A stretch of DNA of 64,000 nt, taken from assembly GCF_026914185.1 (NCBI RefSeq), contig NC_070575.1, positions 620,001-684,000 of the forward strand, in the 5' to 3' direction. Positions within the stretch are counted from its first letter, which is position 1, and each line of letters begins with the position of its first letter. Shown one piece after another: positions 11,045 to 23,248 of the stretch. This DNA is from Puccinia triticina (lineage: Eukaryota > Basidiomycota > Pucciniomycetes > Pucciniales > Pucciniaceae). A program made the translations under genes and the position numbers. The notes beneath the pieces were generated by a model. The model worked only from the letters and a program-made list of their open reading frames with translations, did no database searches and had not been told where the DNA came from.

Positions 11045-11342
11045 ATAAAAATCATTGGCAATGGTTTCAAAAATTTTCATTTTTTATCATTCTTGTTGCA
11101 TGCCATACTGTGCTCTCTAATTTTCCCTCCTTGGTTTGAACAGTAATGAACATTCTGAGAAATTTGCAAGAAATTAAAAAAATTCCACATTTTTCATTTT
11201 TTGATTTTTACTTTTTTTTATTTCATAATCATTCTTTGGAACTTATTTTCCACCCCTGTAGCCAATCTCATGACTTGAAGGCTGTGTCCTGAGCTTCTGC
11301 ATTCAAAAATGTGGTGCCAAAAACATTAGATGACCCACTGTA
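11045..11342 (-). repeat. Dispersed repeat, inverted partner of 2.53-2.83 kb
   Basis: Reverse complement of the block at 2525-2830, including the AGATGACCCACTGTACAG end at about 11328-11345. The pair is separated by 8.2 kb. Confidence 0.7.
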
Positions 11343-11599
11343 CAGTGAAGCTGTACAGGCCTATGGCTGAAATAAAAAAAATCTTTTTTTGGCCTCAAGC
11401 CCACAAGCTTTTCAAGAATGGCTGTACTTGGAAAATTATTAGAGATGGCTCCGTCACACCCAGGTACCCTCGCAGTACTCGCGGCCTGTTTTGACTGGAT
11501 CCTGACATCCGTACCCGCATCCGCACCCGTTGGCGGGTACCCGCCGGCCTGGGCGGGTACCCGCGCGGATACCCGCGGATACATGCTCCTTGAAACTCA

Positions 11600-11820
11600 T
11601 CTTGGCGACCGGAAGGGGCCCCTTTCGGTCGAAGAGGGATGACCTCGGCGACCAGAAGGAAGCCGTTCTGGTTGCAATAAGACCTCTGCGACCAGGAGGT
11701 TTCCTTCTGGTCGCCGAGGTAACTTTGACAACCAGGAGGTTTCCTTCTGGTCGCTGAGGTAACTTCAGCGATCAGGAGGTTGTCTTCTGGTCGCCGAGGT
11801 AGCTTCAGCGACCAGGAGGT
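11600..11820. repeat. Palindromic GCGACCAGGAGG satellite, left half
   Basis: Units of GCGACCAGGAGGTT followed by TTCTGGTCGCCGAGGT repeat with variation. The array is interrupted at 11821 by the Copia 5' LTR and resumes at 17213. Confidence 0.85.
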
Positions 11821-12060
11821 TGTTGTGGCGGGGCTATGGCTTTATGGTTTATTGCATATTTCTCATCACTTTACTCCATATACACATACTATTTACCTTC
11901 ATATATATACATAGTTCTAGTATATTCTTTTACATACTTTCTCACCAACCCAATTACATACTTGTATATACTATAAATACCGTACTCTCATGGCAATGTT
12001 ATTTTCCCCTTGGGGGAGTTTTTCCTATTTCTATCACATCTATCAACTCTGCGCTCTACA
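11821..12060 (+). repeat. Copia 5' LTR
   Basis: 240 bp, TG...CA boundaries. A TATAAATACC motif near 11971 is a plausible TATA element for the element's transcript. It differs from the 3' LTR at two positions near 11895 and one near 11972. Confidence 0.95.
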
Positions 12061-12078
12061 GGTTATGAGCCCGCGCTG
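12061..12078 (+). promoter_or_regulatory. Putative primer-binding site
   Basis: GGTTATGAGCCCGCG begins directly after the LTR. It loosely resembles the TGGTATCAGAGC type of site complementary to initiator tRNA-Met used by many Copia elements. The match is imperfect and the assignment is tentative. Confidence 0.45.
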
Positions 12079-12342
12079 TCACCAGCGGAGCATAGCAAAG
12101 ATAGATTAGGATTCGGATCTTTCAGACTTCAACTGATATCCGCACTCTCAAGCTTGGGATCTTTCAAGCTCAAGCCTTGATATCCCCATTTTCAGTTAAG
12201 ATTTTTCAATTTTTATATTGATATCTTAAGAAAACATCTTTATGGTTCATACTTGTTCCGAACGCCTGCCAACTATAACGCCAGACTTCACCACGCGAGT
12301 AACTCCCACCAAAACCAAACAACCAGAAGAAGATTCACTGGA

Positions 12343-13600
12343 CATGTCGGAACACGAGGAATCTCAAAACCCATTTCTACCCGGTCTTTATCCTCAGGGT
12401 TCTCCAGCGGGATGACCCTCAAACAGCCCCTTGACCTCCAACAAACCTTCTGTCGGTCCTTCGAAAGGTAAGGCCCGATTTCAAGACAATCCCTTCGACG
12501 AACAAGAAGAGGCAGAATACAACCAGCCCCGCCCAGATCCTCCCCAACAAGAAATGATTCCAGAACCCGACTTCACGGCAATGCTGAATCAGGAGATCAT
12601 CCAAAATGGCTTGTTGAACTTCGATGGCAACATGCTCAAGCTCCTACTCATCAAAAATCTGTTAGTCTCTCAATCGGCCACTGTCAATAATCAACTTAAG
12701 TGGCAACAACTCGGGAAAGATGTTCAACCCTCCCTAGCTCTCGACGGATCGAACTATCCACACTGGGCGGCGTCGGTCAAGGACTTGGTGGACACGGTCA
12801 CCAAGAGACTCAATTACTTCAAGATGGACCGATACTAACAAAACCCGGACGTTTCTTGTGGAGTCCTTGCGGTCATCAAGGCCTTGATCAATCCGGCGCT
12901 GCGCTCATCGCTCAACGGGATGAATGCGCACGGGGCTTGGATTTCTCTGGAGAAGAGATTTGCAAACCCCTCTTGGTCGCTTCTCATCAGTCGATGGTCT
13001 GACATCGCGCTAGCCCCGGATGCCTCAGATTCACCTGCTGCCAGCTATGAGTCTTTAAAGAGGAGCTGGCTTGACTTGGAGAAGCAACTGGGAGGGTTGA
13101 CAACAGATAAGTTGTTGTCCCTTTCTTTCCACGCCAGCCTCAAACGATACAGTCAAGCGCTAACCGACGCAATTGACTCTTGATTGGCGATTATGCCCAA
13201 CCTTGTCATCAAATCGACCAAGATTCTCAACATGGTGTCAAGGCTTCATCAGGCGGGATCGTCGTTGTCGTTGATGGGAATGGCGTCTCAGAGAGGGACT
13301 GGGTCCTCGAGAGGAGGAAGAGGCCGTGGCAGTTTTGCTTCAAGAGGCTCAAGAGGTCGTGGCGGCGGTCAATCTTTGTCGGCTCAGAAGGAACACAAAC
13401 CTGACTATTGGGGAAAGACGTATCTGACGGCCGAGTTTCCCTGTAATGTTTGTTGGGATTGGGGCCATTGGGCGCAGGACTGCCCCAGGGTCAAGAAGGG
13501 GCTACCACCACTCGAAGATCCCCAGAGGCAAAACCCAGGATGGCAACCGAAGAAGTCCTCAGTATTATCGAATCGATTAGTAGTCTCTGATGGAACCCTG
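12343..13600 (+). pseudogene. Copia gag region, broken
   Basis: An ATG at 12343 opens a short frame (MSEHEESQNPFLPGLYPQ) that ends at a TGA near 12411; the gag sequence continues in another frame from about 12431, implying a frame change. That frame has in-frame stops at 12836-12838 (TAA) and 13181-13183 (TGA) with clearly homologous gag sequence on both sides. An Arg/Gly-rich stretch at about 13290-13380 precedes the zinc knuckle CNVCWDWGHWAQDC (CX2CX4HX4C, about 13441-13482), the nucleic-acid-binding motif of capsid proteins. Confidence 0.85.
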
Positions 13601-16600
13601 GTGTCCGTCTCGGCCAATCCGGAAAACGCAGGAGATGTACTCTGCGATACGGGAGTGACTAATCATGTAACGTCGCAGTCCAAGTTCTTCATTTTGCAGC
13701 AACCGGCTAATATTCAACTCCGTGTTGCATCTGAAGAATGCATTCCCGTAGACGGAATTGGAGATGCCAGGATTCCAACTGCTCACGGTACTCTACTCCT
13801 CAGCAATGTTCTCCTATGCAAGCATGTTCGCGGCACGGTATTATTGGTTGGTTTCTTCAACAAGTGGGACAGCTCGGTTGGTTTCTCAAGCGGATCTTTC
13901 ACTTACTCAAAGCGGTTGGCGATTCCCGTTGTATCTGGATAACTATTGGTGGTATATTTCAACCACTGCCCCAAATTCCTCTGTTTCTTGCTCCGATACT
14001 CGCCACTCCAGTCCAATTTTGTCTTCTCTGTCCTCTCATACCTGGCATGCCCGCCTGGGTCATTTAGCAATGCGAACATTGAATAAGTCCATCACTTATA
14101 ATGCAGTTCTGGGGTTGCCTGATAAACCCATAAGTCAGCCCTCGGGAAAATGCAATTCATGTTCCCTTGCAAAGAGTACCCATACGCCGGTAAAGTCACC
14201 TCCCAGACAGATAGCGGACAAGCCTGGAGCAATAGTTTCTGTGGATTTGGTTGGACCATTCCTGGCGGCTTTGGATGGCAGTACTTATGGTCTGGTTGTG
14301 CATGATATTTTCTCTCAAATGACGTCGGTTTTTGGTTTGAAATCTAAGGACCTAGCTGCAAAGGAGGTGATTTCCTGGATTGAAAAGTTCAAACTACATT
14401 GCTCTCACGACGTTCTTTGCATCAGATCGGATTGCGGTGGGGAGTTCATCTTCAACAAATTCAATGATTACCTCAAGATGCACAACATCAGGCACGAGTT
14501 ATTGGTACCGTACGAGCACCACCAGAATGGAGGCGTAGAAAGGACAAACAGGACGCTGCTGGACATGGCCAGGACTTTCTTAATCCATGCAAAACTGCCG
14601 AATTCTCTGTGGTTTCTTGCTTTCAAGCAGGCAGCGTTCATTTTCAACCAAATTGTACACGACGATGCCACCAAGACTCCTTACGAACTTTGCCTGGGCA
14701 AGACGCCTTCGTTAGACATGGTCAAAGTTTTCGGCTGCCGGGCATATCTCCACAACATCAAATATCCGAAGCAGTTTGTTCCACGATCGTCGCCGTTCAT
14801 TCATGTTGGGATTTCGGACACCTCGCATGGATGGATCCTTTGGAACCCAGTATCCAAGAAACTGGAAGTTGGGGCCTCGGTCATTTTCCATGAAGATGAG
14901 CTTCCCTCACAGATGACAAACTCAGGCACACTGAATGCGGTCCTAAACTCCATACAGGCTTTGCATTTAGGCGATTTTAAGCAGATCAAAGAGTTCGAAA
15001 TTCAGGACGCATTGCTGGCTTCTGTTCTGTCAACATCTCCTTTCATGTCCAACGCTCCAAAAACTTATCAGCAGGCGCTCAACTCCGATCTCAGTGTCGA
15101 GTGGATGAAGGCATGCGACACCAAAATCTTCATGATGCTGTCATTGAACGTCTGGGAGGAGGTTCCCAGTTCTGACGACTATGAAGTACTCAACTGTCGT
15201 TGGGTCTTTGCCCTCAAGCATGATCAAGAAGGAGAGATAACCAAGTTCAAAGCAAGGATTGTTGCACAAGGTTTTTGTCAGGTCCACGGGGTCAACGTGG
15301 GGGAGACATTTGCTCCTACGCCAACTTTTCCTTTGCTCAGACTCCTACTGGCAATGGCTGGTGGCGTCTTTTGACGTGAAATCTGCTTTCCTTCACAGTG
15401 ACATCGACTACAACGTGTATATCAAACCTCCTCCCGGCGTCAAGGTCTCTCCCGGCTGTGTTCTAAAGTTGAAAAAGGCCCTTTATGGCACAAAGCAGGC
15501 TAGTCAATGTTGGTGGCTCCACCTGAAGACCAAGTTGGCGGCAATTGGCTTTCGACCTAACCTGGGAGATCAGTCAACTTACATATACAAGGGAAAGGAT
15601 GGCATGGCGTTTTTGTGGGTTCACGTGGATGACGGTTTATTTACGGCAAGCTCACAGGCCTTGATGTATCTTCTGAAAAAGGCCCTCGACTCAGCCCTTG
15701 ACCTGAAATGGGATGAGAAGCTGTCCAGCATAGTCGGCATAAGGGTGAAAGAAGTTGATGGAGGATTCACTCTTGATCAACCGATGCTGGTGGAGAAAAT
15801 TATGAGCTACAGTCCCTCAAGTATCAAGACGCGCTCGCCACTTCCTTTGTCTGACTTGGTTTCCAACCCCGCAACAGAGATGGATCGGGATTATCTTTCG
15901 CGCATAGGGTGCATTCTCTACTTGGCTGCGGGATCAAGGCCGGATCTTTCTTTCGCGGTGAATTATTTGGCCAGATTCTCGATGGCACCAGACCGATCTC
16001 ACTGGGAGGCTCTTGAACATTTGATAGCATACATTCGATTCACAGCACACCTCACTCTCCCGATTAAGTTGACGGGCAACAAACTGGACTGCATCAAGAC
16101 GTTCGTGGACGCCAACTGGGGTGGGGAAGGATGGAGATCAGTCCATGGTTTCATTTCAACGGTCTGGGGTTCACCCATATCATGGGCTTCCAAAAGACAG
16201 ACTTGTGTGGCTAGGTTGACATGCCAGGCGGAATACATGGCCTTGTCTTTTGCCTCCAAGGACGCTTGTTTCCTACGGTCCCTGCTTTCTGGTCTCTTCC
16301 TGGTCCTTCCTCCCAAGATCTGTTCGGACAATAAGGCGGCTGTCTACATCGCAAAGGACTGCGGCACCCAAAAAGAACATCGGCACATCAATTGCAAATT
16401 CCACATCATAAATGAACTCCTTTACACCAACAAGGTTCGGCTGGAATGGATCTCAACCAACAACCAGTTAGCCAACATTCTCACAAAGGCTCTTGGGTGG
16501 CGTAAAGTATCGGAATTTCTATCTCAGACAGGTCTAAGGCCACCGTCTCACATCTTGGCAAGTATTGGGGGGAAAGTATGCGCTGGCTGCGAGGATCATA

Positions 16601-16665
16601 CGCCCCCCGCGATTGTTTGTCTCCCTCCGGATCATGTTGATCCTGAAATTGAACCAGGAGGATGA
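13601..16665 (+). pseudogene. Copia pol region (protease, integrase, RT, RNase H), frameshifted
   Basis: The protease motif CDTGVTNHV lies at about 13640. Around 13905 the reading moves to another frame, which carries the integrase: HHCC-type zinc site (HARLGHL...CNSCSLAK), then catalytic residues in VDLVGPF, RSDCGGEF and HHQNGGVERTNR. The RT begins with FKARIVAQGF near 15255; the frame changes again near 15360, after which ASFDVKSAFLHSDI, the HVDDGL catalytic box (about 15625) and RNase H (FVDANWGG, QAEYMAL, SDNKAAV) follow to the TGA at 16663-16665. All expected domains are present, but three frame segments are needed to read them. Confidence 0.9.
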
Positions 16666-16961
16666 TTGGTTCGACAGAAGTTAACCTCCTTGTTTTTATA
16701 TTTTATGTGTCAGCTCCAGGACCCACCCGCGGTGAATTCTCTATTGTCAATTGGCCGTCCTGGATCAAATCCCTTCTTATCCGCCTCTCCTTACACACCA
16801 GAATTTCAACCCTTGGCATTGTATTTCAAAATCTTTTCCAATTGTGTCTCAATTTCTGTTTCTGTTTTTTTGTTTATTTTGTTTCACTGTTTCAATTTAT
16901 TCTCATATTGTCTTTTCACCCATTTATTTGTTTTCACAGTTTCTTTTTATTTGGGGTTGTT

Positions 16962-16972
16962 GAGGGGGGGAG
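16962..16972 (+). promoter_or_regulatory. Polypurine tract
   Basis: GAGGGGGGGAG lies immediately before the 3' LTR, the usual plus-strand priming site of LTR retrotransposons. Confidence 0.8.
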
Positions 16973-17212
16973 TGTTGTGGCGGGGCTATGGCTTTATGGT
17001 TTATTGCATATTTCTCATCACTTTACTCCATATACACATACTATTTACTTACATATATATACATAGTTCTAGTATATTCTTTTACATACTTTCTCACCAA
17101 CCCAATTACATACTTGTATATATTATAAATACCGTACTCTCATGGCAATGTTATTTTCCCCTTGGGGGAGTTTTTCCTATTTCTATCACATCTATCAACT
17201 CTGCGCTCTACA
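16973..17212 (+). repeat. Copia 3' LTR
   Basis: 240 bp and nearly identical to the 5' LTR, followed by the GAGGT duplication and the resumed satellite. Confidence 0.95.
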
Positions 17213-17600
17213 GAGGTTAGCTTCTGGTTGGCGAGGTAACCTCGGCAACCAAGAGGTTGCCTTCTGGTCGGCAAGGTAACCTCGGCGACCAAGAGGTTGC
17301 CTTCTGGTCGGCGAGGTAACCTCTGCGACCAGGAGGTTACCTGCTGGTTGCGCGCTGAGGTTATTTAACCTCTGCGACCAGGACCATTTCCTCTTGGTCG
17401 CCGAGTTTTTAAAAACTTCGTGAGCAAGATAGTATCCTCCTGGTCGTCGAGGTTTTGTAACCTCTGCGACCGGCAGGATTTTCTCCTTCTGGTCGCCAAG
17501 ATACAGCCCCGGTGACCGGAAGGAATCCCTCCTGGTCAATGAGGTTGTGTGTCCTCGGCAACCAGGTGGGTTTTTCTGGCTGCCAAGGCTGTTAAACCTT
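17213..17600. repeat. Palindromic GCGACCAGGAGG satellite, right half
   Basis: Continuation of the array at 11600-11820, with units such as CTCGGCGACCAAGAGG and CCTTCTGGTCGGCGAGG. Joining across the Copia element restores a normal unit. Confidence 0.85.
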
Positions 17601-17796
17601 GGCAACTGGAATGGATCAGGCCTTCCGGTTAAAGCGGTGGGCGGTGCGGCGGGTGTGGGTTGAATTATCCGGGTACCCACCCACTTTTTCCCGGAATCTC
17701 ATACATCCGCACCCGCACCCGCACCTGCTGGCGGGTACCCGCCAGCGGATAGCAGGTACCCGCAACGGGTTCGCCGGGGCCATCTCTAAAAATTAT

Positions 17797-18280
17797 CTAG
17801 ATTCTAGGGTTTAGGTGGGCTGTAGGTAGAATCTAGATTCTTGTGGACTGCCACACGTGCTGCAGGAAATTATGGGAGGGGGGGGGGGGGGGGACCTGAG
17901 CCCTGCAAGAGTCTTCAAACAATTGTCTGTTTATTTGTTTTACTACATAAAAATTGATGCCAAGAAATAAAATCAGGGCTATCACTATCAGTGACCTTGG
18001 AAAAATGGGAAAACTTGCCCAGTGCAAGAAGCTGAAATTCTGCTTTGGTGTAGAGGCACTCCTTTTTGATTCAATCCTGCAGGGAATTTATTTATGGGAC
18101 ACATAGGGATTTGGTATCTGGGAATTTCACTTAAAGTGGGTGTACCCTAGGATAGGATCAGATGTGATCCTAATAGGTATTTCTAGAACAAAGATCGTTA
18201 TCCCAGAAAAGACATTATCAACCAACACGTGAGTTTCTGCACCTTCTTTTCCTCTGGTATTTATTTCAGCAATGTTCCAA
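17797..18280. other. Non-coding stretch with a long G run
   Basis: Duplicated AATCTAGATTC words flank the TIR element end. A run of about 18 G residues lies near 17875-17893. No gene is supported. Confidence 0.5.
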
Positions 18281-18663
18281 CACTATTAAAAAAAACTGGA
18301 GAAAGTGCTGTCAGTTGACATGCCAGAAGGTTGATTACAAATGTCAACCAGGGATTACTCCTGGTTGGCAAGGGCACACTGGCTTGTCAACCAGGCTGGA
18401 GGGGATGGTCTGTCCAGCAGCTTGGCAAACCCTGAAGTGTTGCAGCTGAGCATCTGCCTCAGAGCTCAGTCTTGTGCACATCATAATAAGTCTTGTTTAT
18501 CTCAGTCTAGTTCAGTTTCCACTGTAATGAAGTTGAAAAACTTCCAAATATTCCAGGGTGTACCACCCTGATATTCTTTTGTATGAGCCTTGTTTTAATT
18601 GAGAGCTGAATTGAGTATGCTGCATGTCAACTGGCAGTGTTTTTTTTGAGATTTTTCATAGTG
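18281..18663. mobile_element. CACTA-type MITE (383 bp)
   Basis: It starts CACTATTAAAAAAAACTG and ends TTTTTCATAGTG. The subterminal words GTCAGTTGACATGC and GCATGTCAACTGGC are shared with the ends of the larger CACTA element at 20998-23245, so the two belong to one family. The 3-bp flanks (CAA and AAC) do not match exactly, so the target duplication is unclear or mutated. A GTCAACCAGG...CCTGGTTGGC palindrome lies inside. It encodes no transposase. Confidence 0.7.
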
Positions 18664-21465
18664 AACGCTGTCCCCCTTTTTTCAATATTTTTTCAAATCC
18701 ACAACCAATAAGAATTGTAAGTTCATTCTGTACAGTGCAAGATGTGTAATTCAAAATGAAGCAGGGCGCATGCCAGTCACAAAAAGTGACTTCAAGGGAC
18801 ACTCAAGGCAACAGTGGTCTGCTACGCTAAACTACAGTAAAACACCCTCTTGCACTAGCGTAGCAACCCTTAGTGCAGTCTCAGGGTGTAAACAGGTTGA
18901 GTTAGGGTTGAAAAACAGCTCCCAAACCCTAACCCAATGTTTAGCGTGGGTCAGGTTAGGTCGGGGCAGATTTTAAAATATGCTGCCCAAACCCAACCCA
19001 ATGTCATACTTTTTTGGGTCAGGTTGGTTCAGGTCTTGGGTTGACCCAACCAAGGGTGAAACAATCCAATCCAATCCAATACCAGCCCTTTTATTGGGAT
19101 CGTATCGCATGTCTTGATACCCTGGATAAGAAAATCATGGATTGTACCAGTCAACCAATACAATCTGGCTGTATTGTATTGGCTGGCCCGATCCCCCAGG
19201 CTCTCATTATGTGTATTGTAACGCAATCCCAAAGCAATACCAATACAGTATTGCTGGTATTGGGCAGTGGAAGTCACAATTGATTGCCACTGTGATAGAA
19301 AATGAAAACAATAACTACTTTTGATAACATGTGAGACTGAGTGGGGGCTGGGAGTAAGCAGAAGAGGTTTTTATTGGAGATCAGTCTTTTTTTGGGTTTT
19401 ATGTTTATTGTACGTAGATAGCAGACTGAGTGGGGCCTTTGATTAAATGAAACAATAAAAAGAAAATATTATATCATTGAGTCTCTTTGACTCTGGCTTG
19501 TTTCTCTTGTTCGTAACTGGAGATGATTTCTTGCGCGGCCAGGAATGGGCCATCAGGCTGAAATCCTTGTTGGATCCACTGGTGTGAACTTACACATCTT
19601 TCGATTGTTCAAGCAGCTAAGCCACCCCGGTCCGGACCACAAACATCTGTGGCCGCTGAAAAGCACCTCTCAATACTTGCCAATGTGGCACACGTGGCAA
19701 GATAGTCTCTAGCTAGTAATGATAAGACCGGGAATTCATGGCCGTGGTCCTGTAAGAATTTTCTGTCAGTATCTAGCTGCATTCAACATGAGCTTGCCGA
19801 GTATCTAGATTGATACTGACCTTCCACCACTTTAAACAGTTTGCTGCTTGCGAGACGCCAAACTTATGCTTACCCGTGAGGTAAGTTGTTAATTCATCGG
19901 AGGTAGGATCAACGGCCTCAGGGAAGAAGTCAATGTCCTCGGAATTGTCTTTCTGTGTTTCTCTTGATTTATTGATTGGTGATTGTTCTGTTGCTGTCCG
20001 GGCTTCGGGTTCTATTTTCTTCTCGTTGTATTTGCCTTGAAGAAGTATTTGAGTATAGTCAAAGTGGGCAGGATACCACTGTTGGATTAGCAGGGGTTGA
20101 GGACAGTTGCAAGCAGGATGGCATCACATTTCAATGCCTCGCCAACATACCCCTTTGTCTTGTCAAGCATCACTTTTATCATTTGTTGGATTTTGGGTTT
20201 GGTAGTCAGTGTTGCTTTTTTCTGTAAGTGGTCCTTGATATATTTGTATTGATCTAGAAGCATTGATCCCAATGGTAGATCGCCCTCCATCTTCTTAGTG
20301 AGGAAGTAAAATTCCTGTATAAAAACCAATACAAGAGCGTTCAGATGTTGATGCAATGGGAATGGCTTACCCCAAGTATGTCATTGACTTTCTTGATAAT
20401 ATCCCAGTCGCCTCGAAGGATTTCCTGCTCGTTGAAGTGATTTTTACCTCCCTCGCGCTCATGTCGGTCTCGCTCATTCTCAATGAGTTTATTTATCACA
20501 TTTCGAGCATGACAGCCTTGTTCCCTACTCTTGAACTTGATGTTCCAGCGTATCCCGTATCCTGCAATGAGACCAGGGCCAGAGTACTCGAGTCTTTTGG
20601 CCCACGTATTGAATTCGGAACGCTTAGCAGCAGAGGACGTAATTTTTTGAATGATAAAGTTGAACTTGAGCAAATAAAAAGTTAGTCAGTTTATCTACAC
20701 AATGACGGGAGGACCAAGGGCAAAGAAAATACCTTTTTCATGGTGGCGGCAATTAAATTTAATTTATCTTTGTTTTTTTTTTGGAGTCTCATTATCACTA
20801 TCTTCTGAATCAGAATCCTCTTGTTCGAGCTCAAGCACAAAGTTTTGGTCTAACTGAAATGGATCAGTTGGCAAAGCGTGATCTTCTGATTCATCCGCAA
20901 TGTCCAATAAGCCGGGTACGAATCCAAGAGTTGATTTATTTGACTGAACCCGGTTGTTCTTTGCAACATCAATTGCTTTGAGCCCAGCGTTGAGGATCAC
21001 TATGAAAAAAAAAACTCAAGAAACCGCTGGCAGTTGACATGCGGCATACTTGAGTCAATACTCAATTAGAACCAGGTTCATACAAATGAATCCCAGGCTG
21101 GAACAGCCTGGAATATTTGGAATTTGCACAACATCATTCTAGTGCACAGTGCACTAGACAAGACTGAGCTCTGAGCTGCAATTGCTCAGCTGGGATCCAT
21201 GGTCTCTGAGGCAAATGCTCAGGAGATCCATGGTTTGCCAACCTGGGCTTGTCAGCCAGCATCAGCCCCTCCTGCCTCTTGTTGACCGGGTGGAATGCCT
21301 CCGCCTCAAGAAGCTCCTTCAACAATGGGAAACCATGTCGACCAGGAGCAGACAACAGCATACAACAGGTGGCCGGGGGCAGTACCTCCCGGCCAACCAC
21401 ATCCACCTGTCGACCAGGAGGAATCCCTCCCGGTTGACATCACCATCCAGCCATCGAGTGGTGAT

Positions 21466-22790
21466 GTACACAACCCACTCAATGACCGGCACAGTCCGGT
21501 CATCAAGAGGGTACACAACCCTTGCAATGCCGGCACACACCGGCCATCAAGAGGGTACACAACCCCTTGATGACCGGCACACACCGGTCATCGAGTGGAC
21601 CAAGACCCACTCGATGACCGGCACAAGCCAGTCATCAAGAGGTACACAACCCACTCGATGACTGGCACAACAGTCATTGAGAGGGTTATGTACCCACTCG
21701 ATAACCGGCGTGTGCCGGTCATCGAGTGGATTGAGACCCACTCGATGACTGGCGTGCGCCGGTCATCGAGAGAGTACACAACCCCTCGATGACTGGCACA
21801 AACCAGTCATCAAGAGGTACACAACCCACTCGATGACTGGCACAACAGTCATCAAGAGGTACACAACCCACTCAATAACCGGCTTGTGCCGGTCATCGAG
21901 TGGATTGAGACCCCCCGATGACTGGTGTGCGCCGGTCGTCGAGAGGTTGTGTACCCTCTCAATGGCGGGTGTGTGCCGACATTGCAAGGGTTGTGTACCC
22001 TCTGAATGACCGGACTGTGCCAGTCATCAAGTGGGTACACAACCCACTCTATGACCGGTGTGTGCCGGTCATCGAGTGGGTTGTGTACCCACTCGATGAC
22101 TGGCGTGTGCCGGTCATCGAGGGGTTGTGTACTCTCTCGATTACCGGCGCACGCCAGTCATCGAGTGGGTTGTGTACCTCTTGATGACTGGCTTGTGCTG
22201 GTCATCGAGTGGGTCTCGGTCCACTCGATGACCGGTGTGTGCTGTAAAGACTGTAAAATGAAGATGTGTCTGGTGAGAGTCGAACTCACGACCTCAGCTA
22301 AGCTGAGACACATACTAGAGTGCTGCCTTTACCAACTAGGCTACAGACGCTTGTGGCTGCCAGCTGGGTGGTTGGTTGGTAGTGCTCATGGGTCAATCCG
22401 ACAGCCCTCCATACTGTGGTGATACATCATGGTAGCAGACTAACAGACAACTTAAAATGTGCCGGTCATCGAGGGGTTGTGTACCCTCTCGATGGCCGGT
22501 GTGTGCCGGCATCGCAAGGGTTGTGTACCCTCTCGATGGCCGGTGTGTGCCGGCATCGCAAGGGTTGTGTACCCTCTTGATGACCGGACTGTGCCGGTCA
22601 TCGAGTGGGTCTTGGTCCACTCAATGACCTGTGTGTGCCAGTCATCAAGGGGTTGTGTACCCTTTTGATGGCCGGTGTGTGCCGGCATCGCAAGGGTTGT
22701 GTACCCTCTCGATGACTGGACTGTGCTGGTCATCGAGGGGTTGTGTACCATCTTGATGACTGGCATGTGCCGGTCATTGAGGGGTTCGAG
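21466..22790. repeat. Palindromic GATGACCGGC satellite, array B
   Basis: Same palindromic core as array A (CACTCGATGACCGGC...GCCGGTCATCGAG), but with spacers of the GTACACAACCC type. Variant units carry GATGGCCGGTGTGTGCCGGC. A tRNA-like repeat interrupts it at 22243-22457. Confidence 0.9.
22243..22457 (-). mobile_element. tRNA-like dispersed repeat, copy 2
   Basis: A 215-bp block inserted in the satellite, flanked by TGTGC on both sides (22238-22242 and 22458-22462). The tRNA-like part is on minus at 22350-22266, with a perfect A box (TAGCCTAGTTGG), a B box AGTTCGACTCT, a 6-bp variable-arm hairpin (CTCAGC-TTA-GCTGAG) and a nearly complete acceptor stem. About 110 bp of non-tRNA sequence lies upstream of the tRNA part on its strand, so it is not the usual 5'-tRNA SINE layout. 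It could be a tRNA-derived SINE or a tRNA carried by another element. Confidence 0.75.
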
Positions 22791-23248
22791 TCAGGTCATT
22801 GAGTTGGGAGGGGTTGCTCCCGGTCGATGCACTTGTATGTACCCAAGTGGCTAGTATTCAGGTATGGCTCGCTGGTTCACTCTATATTCCTCGTAGTTTT
22901 GTGTCCTCAAGCTGGGATTGTCCCGGGATGAGGAGTACTGGTCGTGCTGCGGCGAGTCCGGGAGATGCATGTGACATCTATGTCACAACAGCTAGGAGGC
23001 ATCCATGAGGTTGCACCATGGACTTGTGCAGTCCATTGTCAAGGCTGAGTGTCTGAGGACACCTGGAGGCACAGTGCTCAAAATTGAGCACTGAGCAGCT
23101 GTGCCTTGTGGCTTGGCACCTGGCCAAGCTGAGCTACCCTGGAAGCAAGCTGGAAGTGCCCTGGAAGAACCCAGACACTGATCAAAGTACTAGCATGGTA
23201 ACTGCATGTCAACTGACATCAGTTTCTTGAGTTTTTTTTGTAGTGGAT

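Larger units (their letters stand above)
11821..17212 (+). mobile_element. Copia-type LTR retrotransposon, nearly full length
   Basis: Two 240-bp LTRs (11821-12060 and 16973-17212) begin TGTTG and end CTACA, flanked by the 5-bp duplication GAGGT (11816-11820 and 17213-17217). I count three differences between the LTRs, so insertion looks recent. Domain order is gag, CCHC knuckle, protease, integrase, reverse transcriptase, RNase H, which is the Ty1/Copia order. A purine run precedes the 3' LTR. The coding region carries two in-frame stops and about three frame changes, so it could not make an intact polyprotein as read here. Confidence 0.95.
11440..17788. mobile_element. TAGAGATGGC-family TIR element, split by a Copia insertion
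   Basis: Inverted ends TAGAGATGGC (11440) and GCCATCTCTA (17788) are flanked by the exact 8-bp direct repeat AAAATTAT (11432-11439 and 17789-17796), giving an hAT-type signature. Next to each end lie GCGGGTACCCGC-type palindromes. The core is a palindromic satellite built from GCGACCAGGAGG and CTTCTGGTCGC. A Copia element occupies 11821-17212 inside that satellite, so the TIR element itself is about 950 bp. A relative with the same TAGAGATG end but different satellite cargo lies at 25761-26421. Confidence 0.85.
20998..23245. mobile_element. CACTA-type element inserted in the hAT transposase
   Basis: It begins CACTATGAAAAAAAAAACTC and ends GAGTTTTTTTTGTAGTG, with the exact 3-bp duplication GAT on both sides (20995-20997 and 23246-23248). 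CACTA/TAGTG termini with a 3-bp duplication define the CACTA (EnSpm) superfamily. Inverted subterminal words (CAGTTGACATGC) match the MITE at 18.3 kb. The 2248-bp interior encodes no transposase: it is mostly palindromic satellite plus a tRNA-like insertion. Removal restores the transposase reading frame at Leu-Ile|Leu-Asn. Confidence 0.92.
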
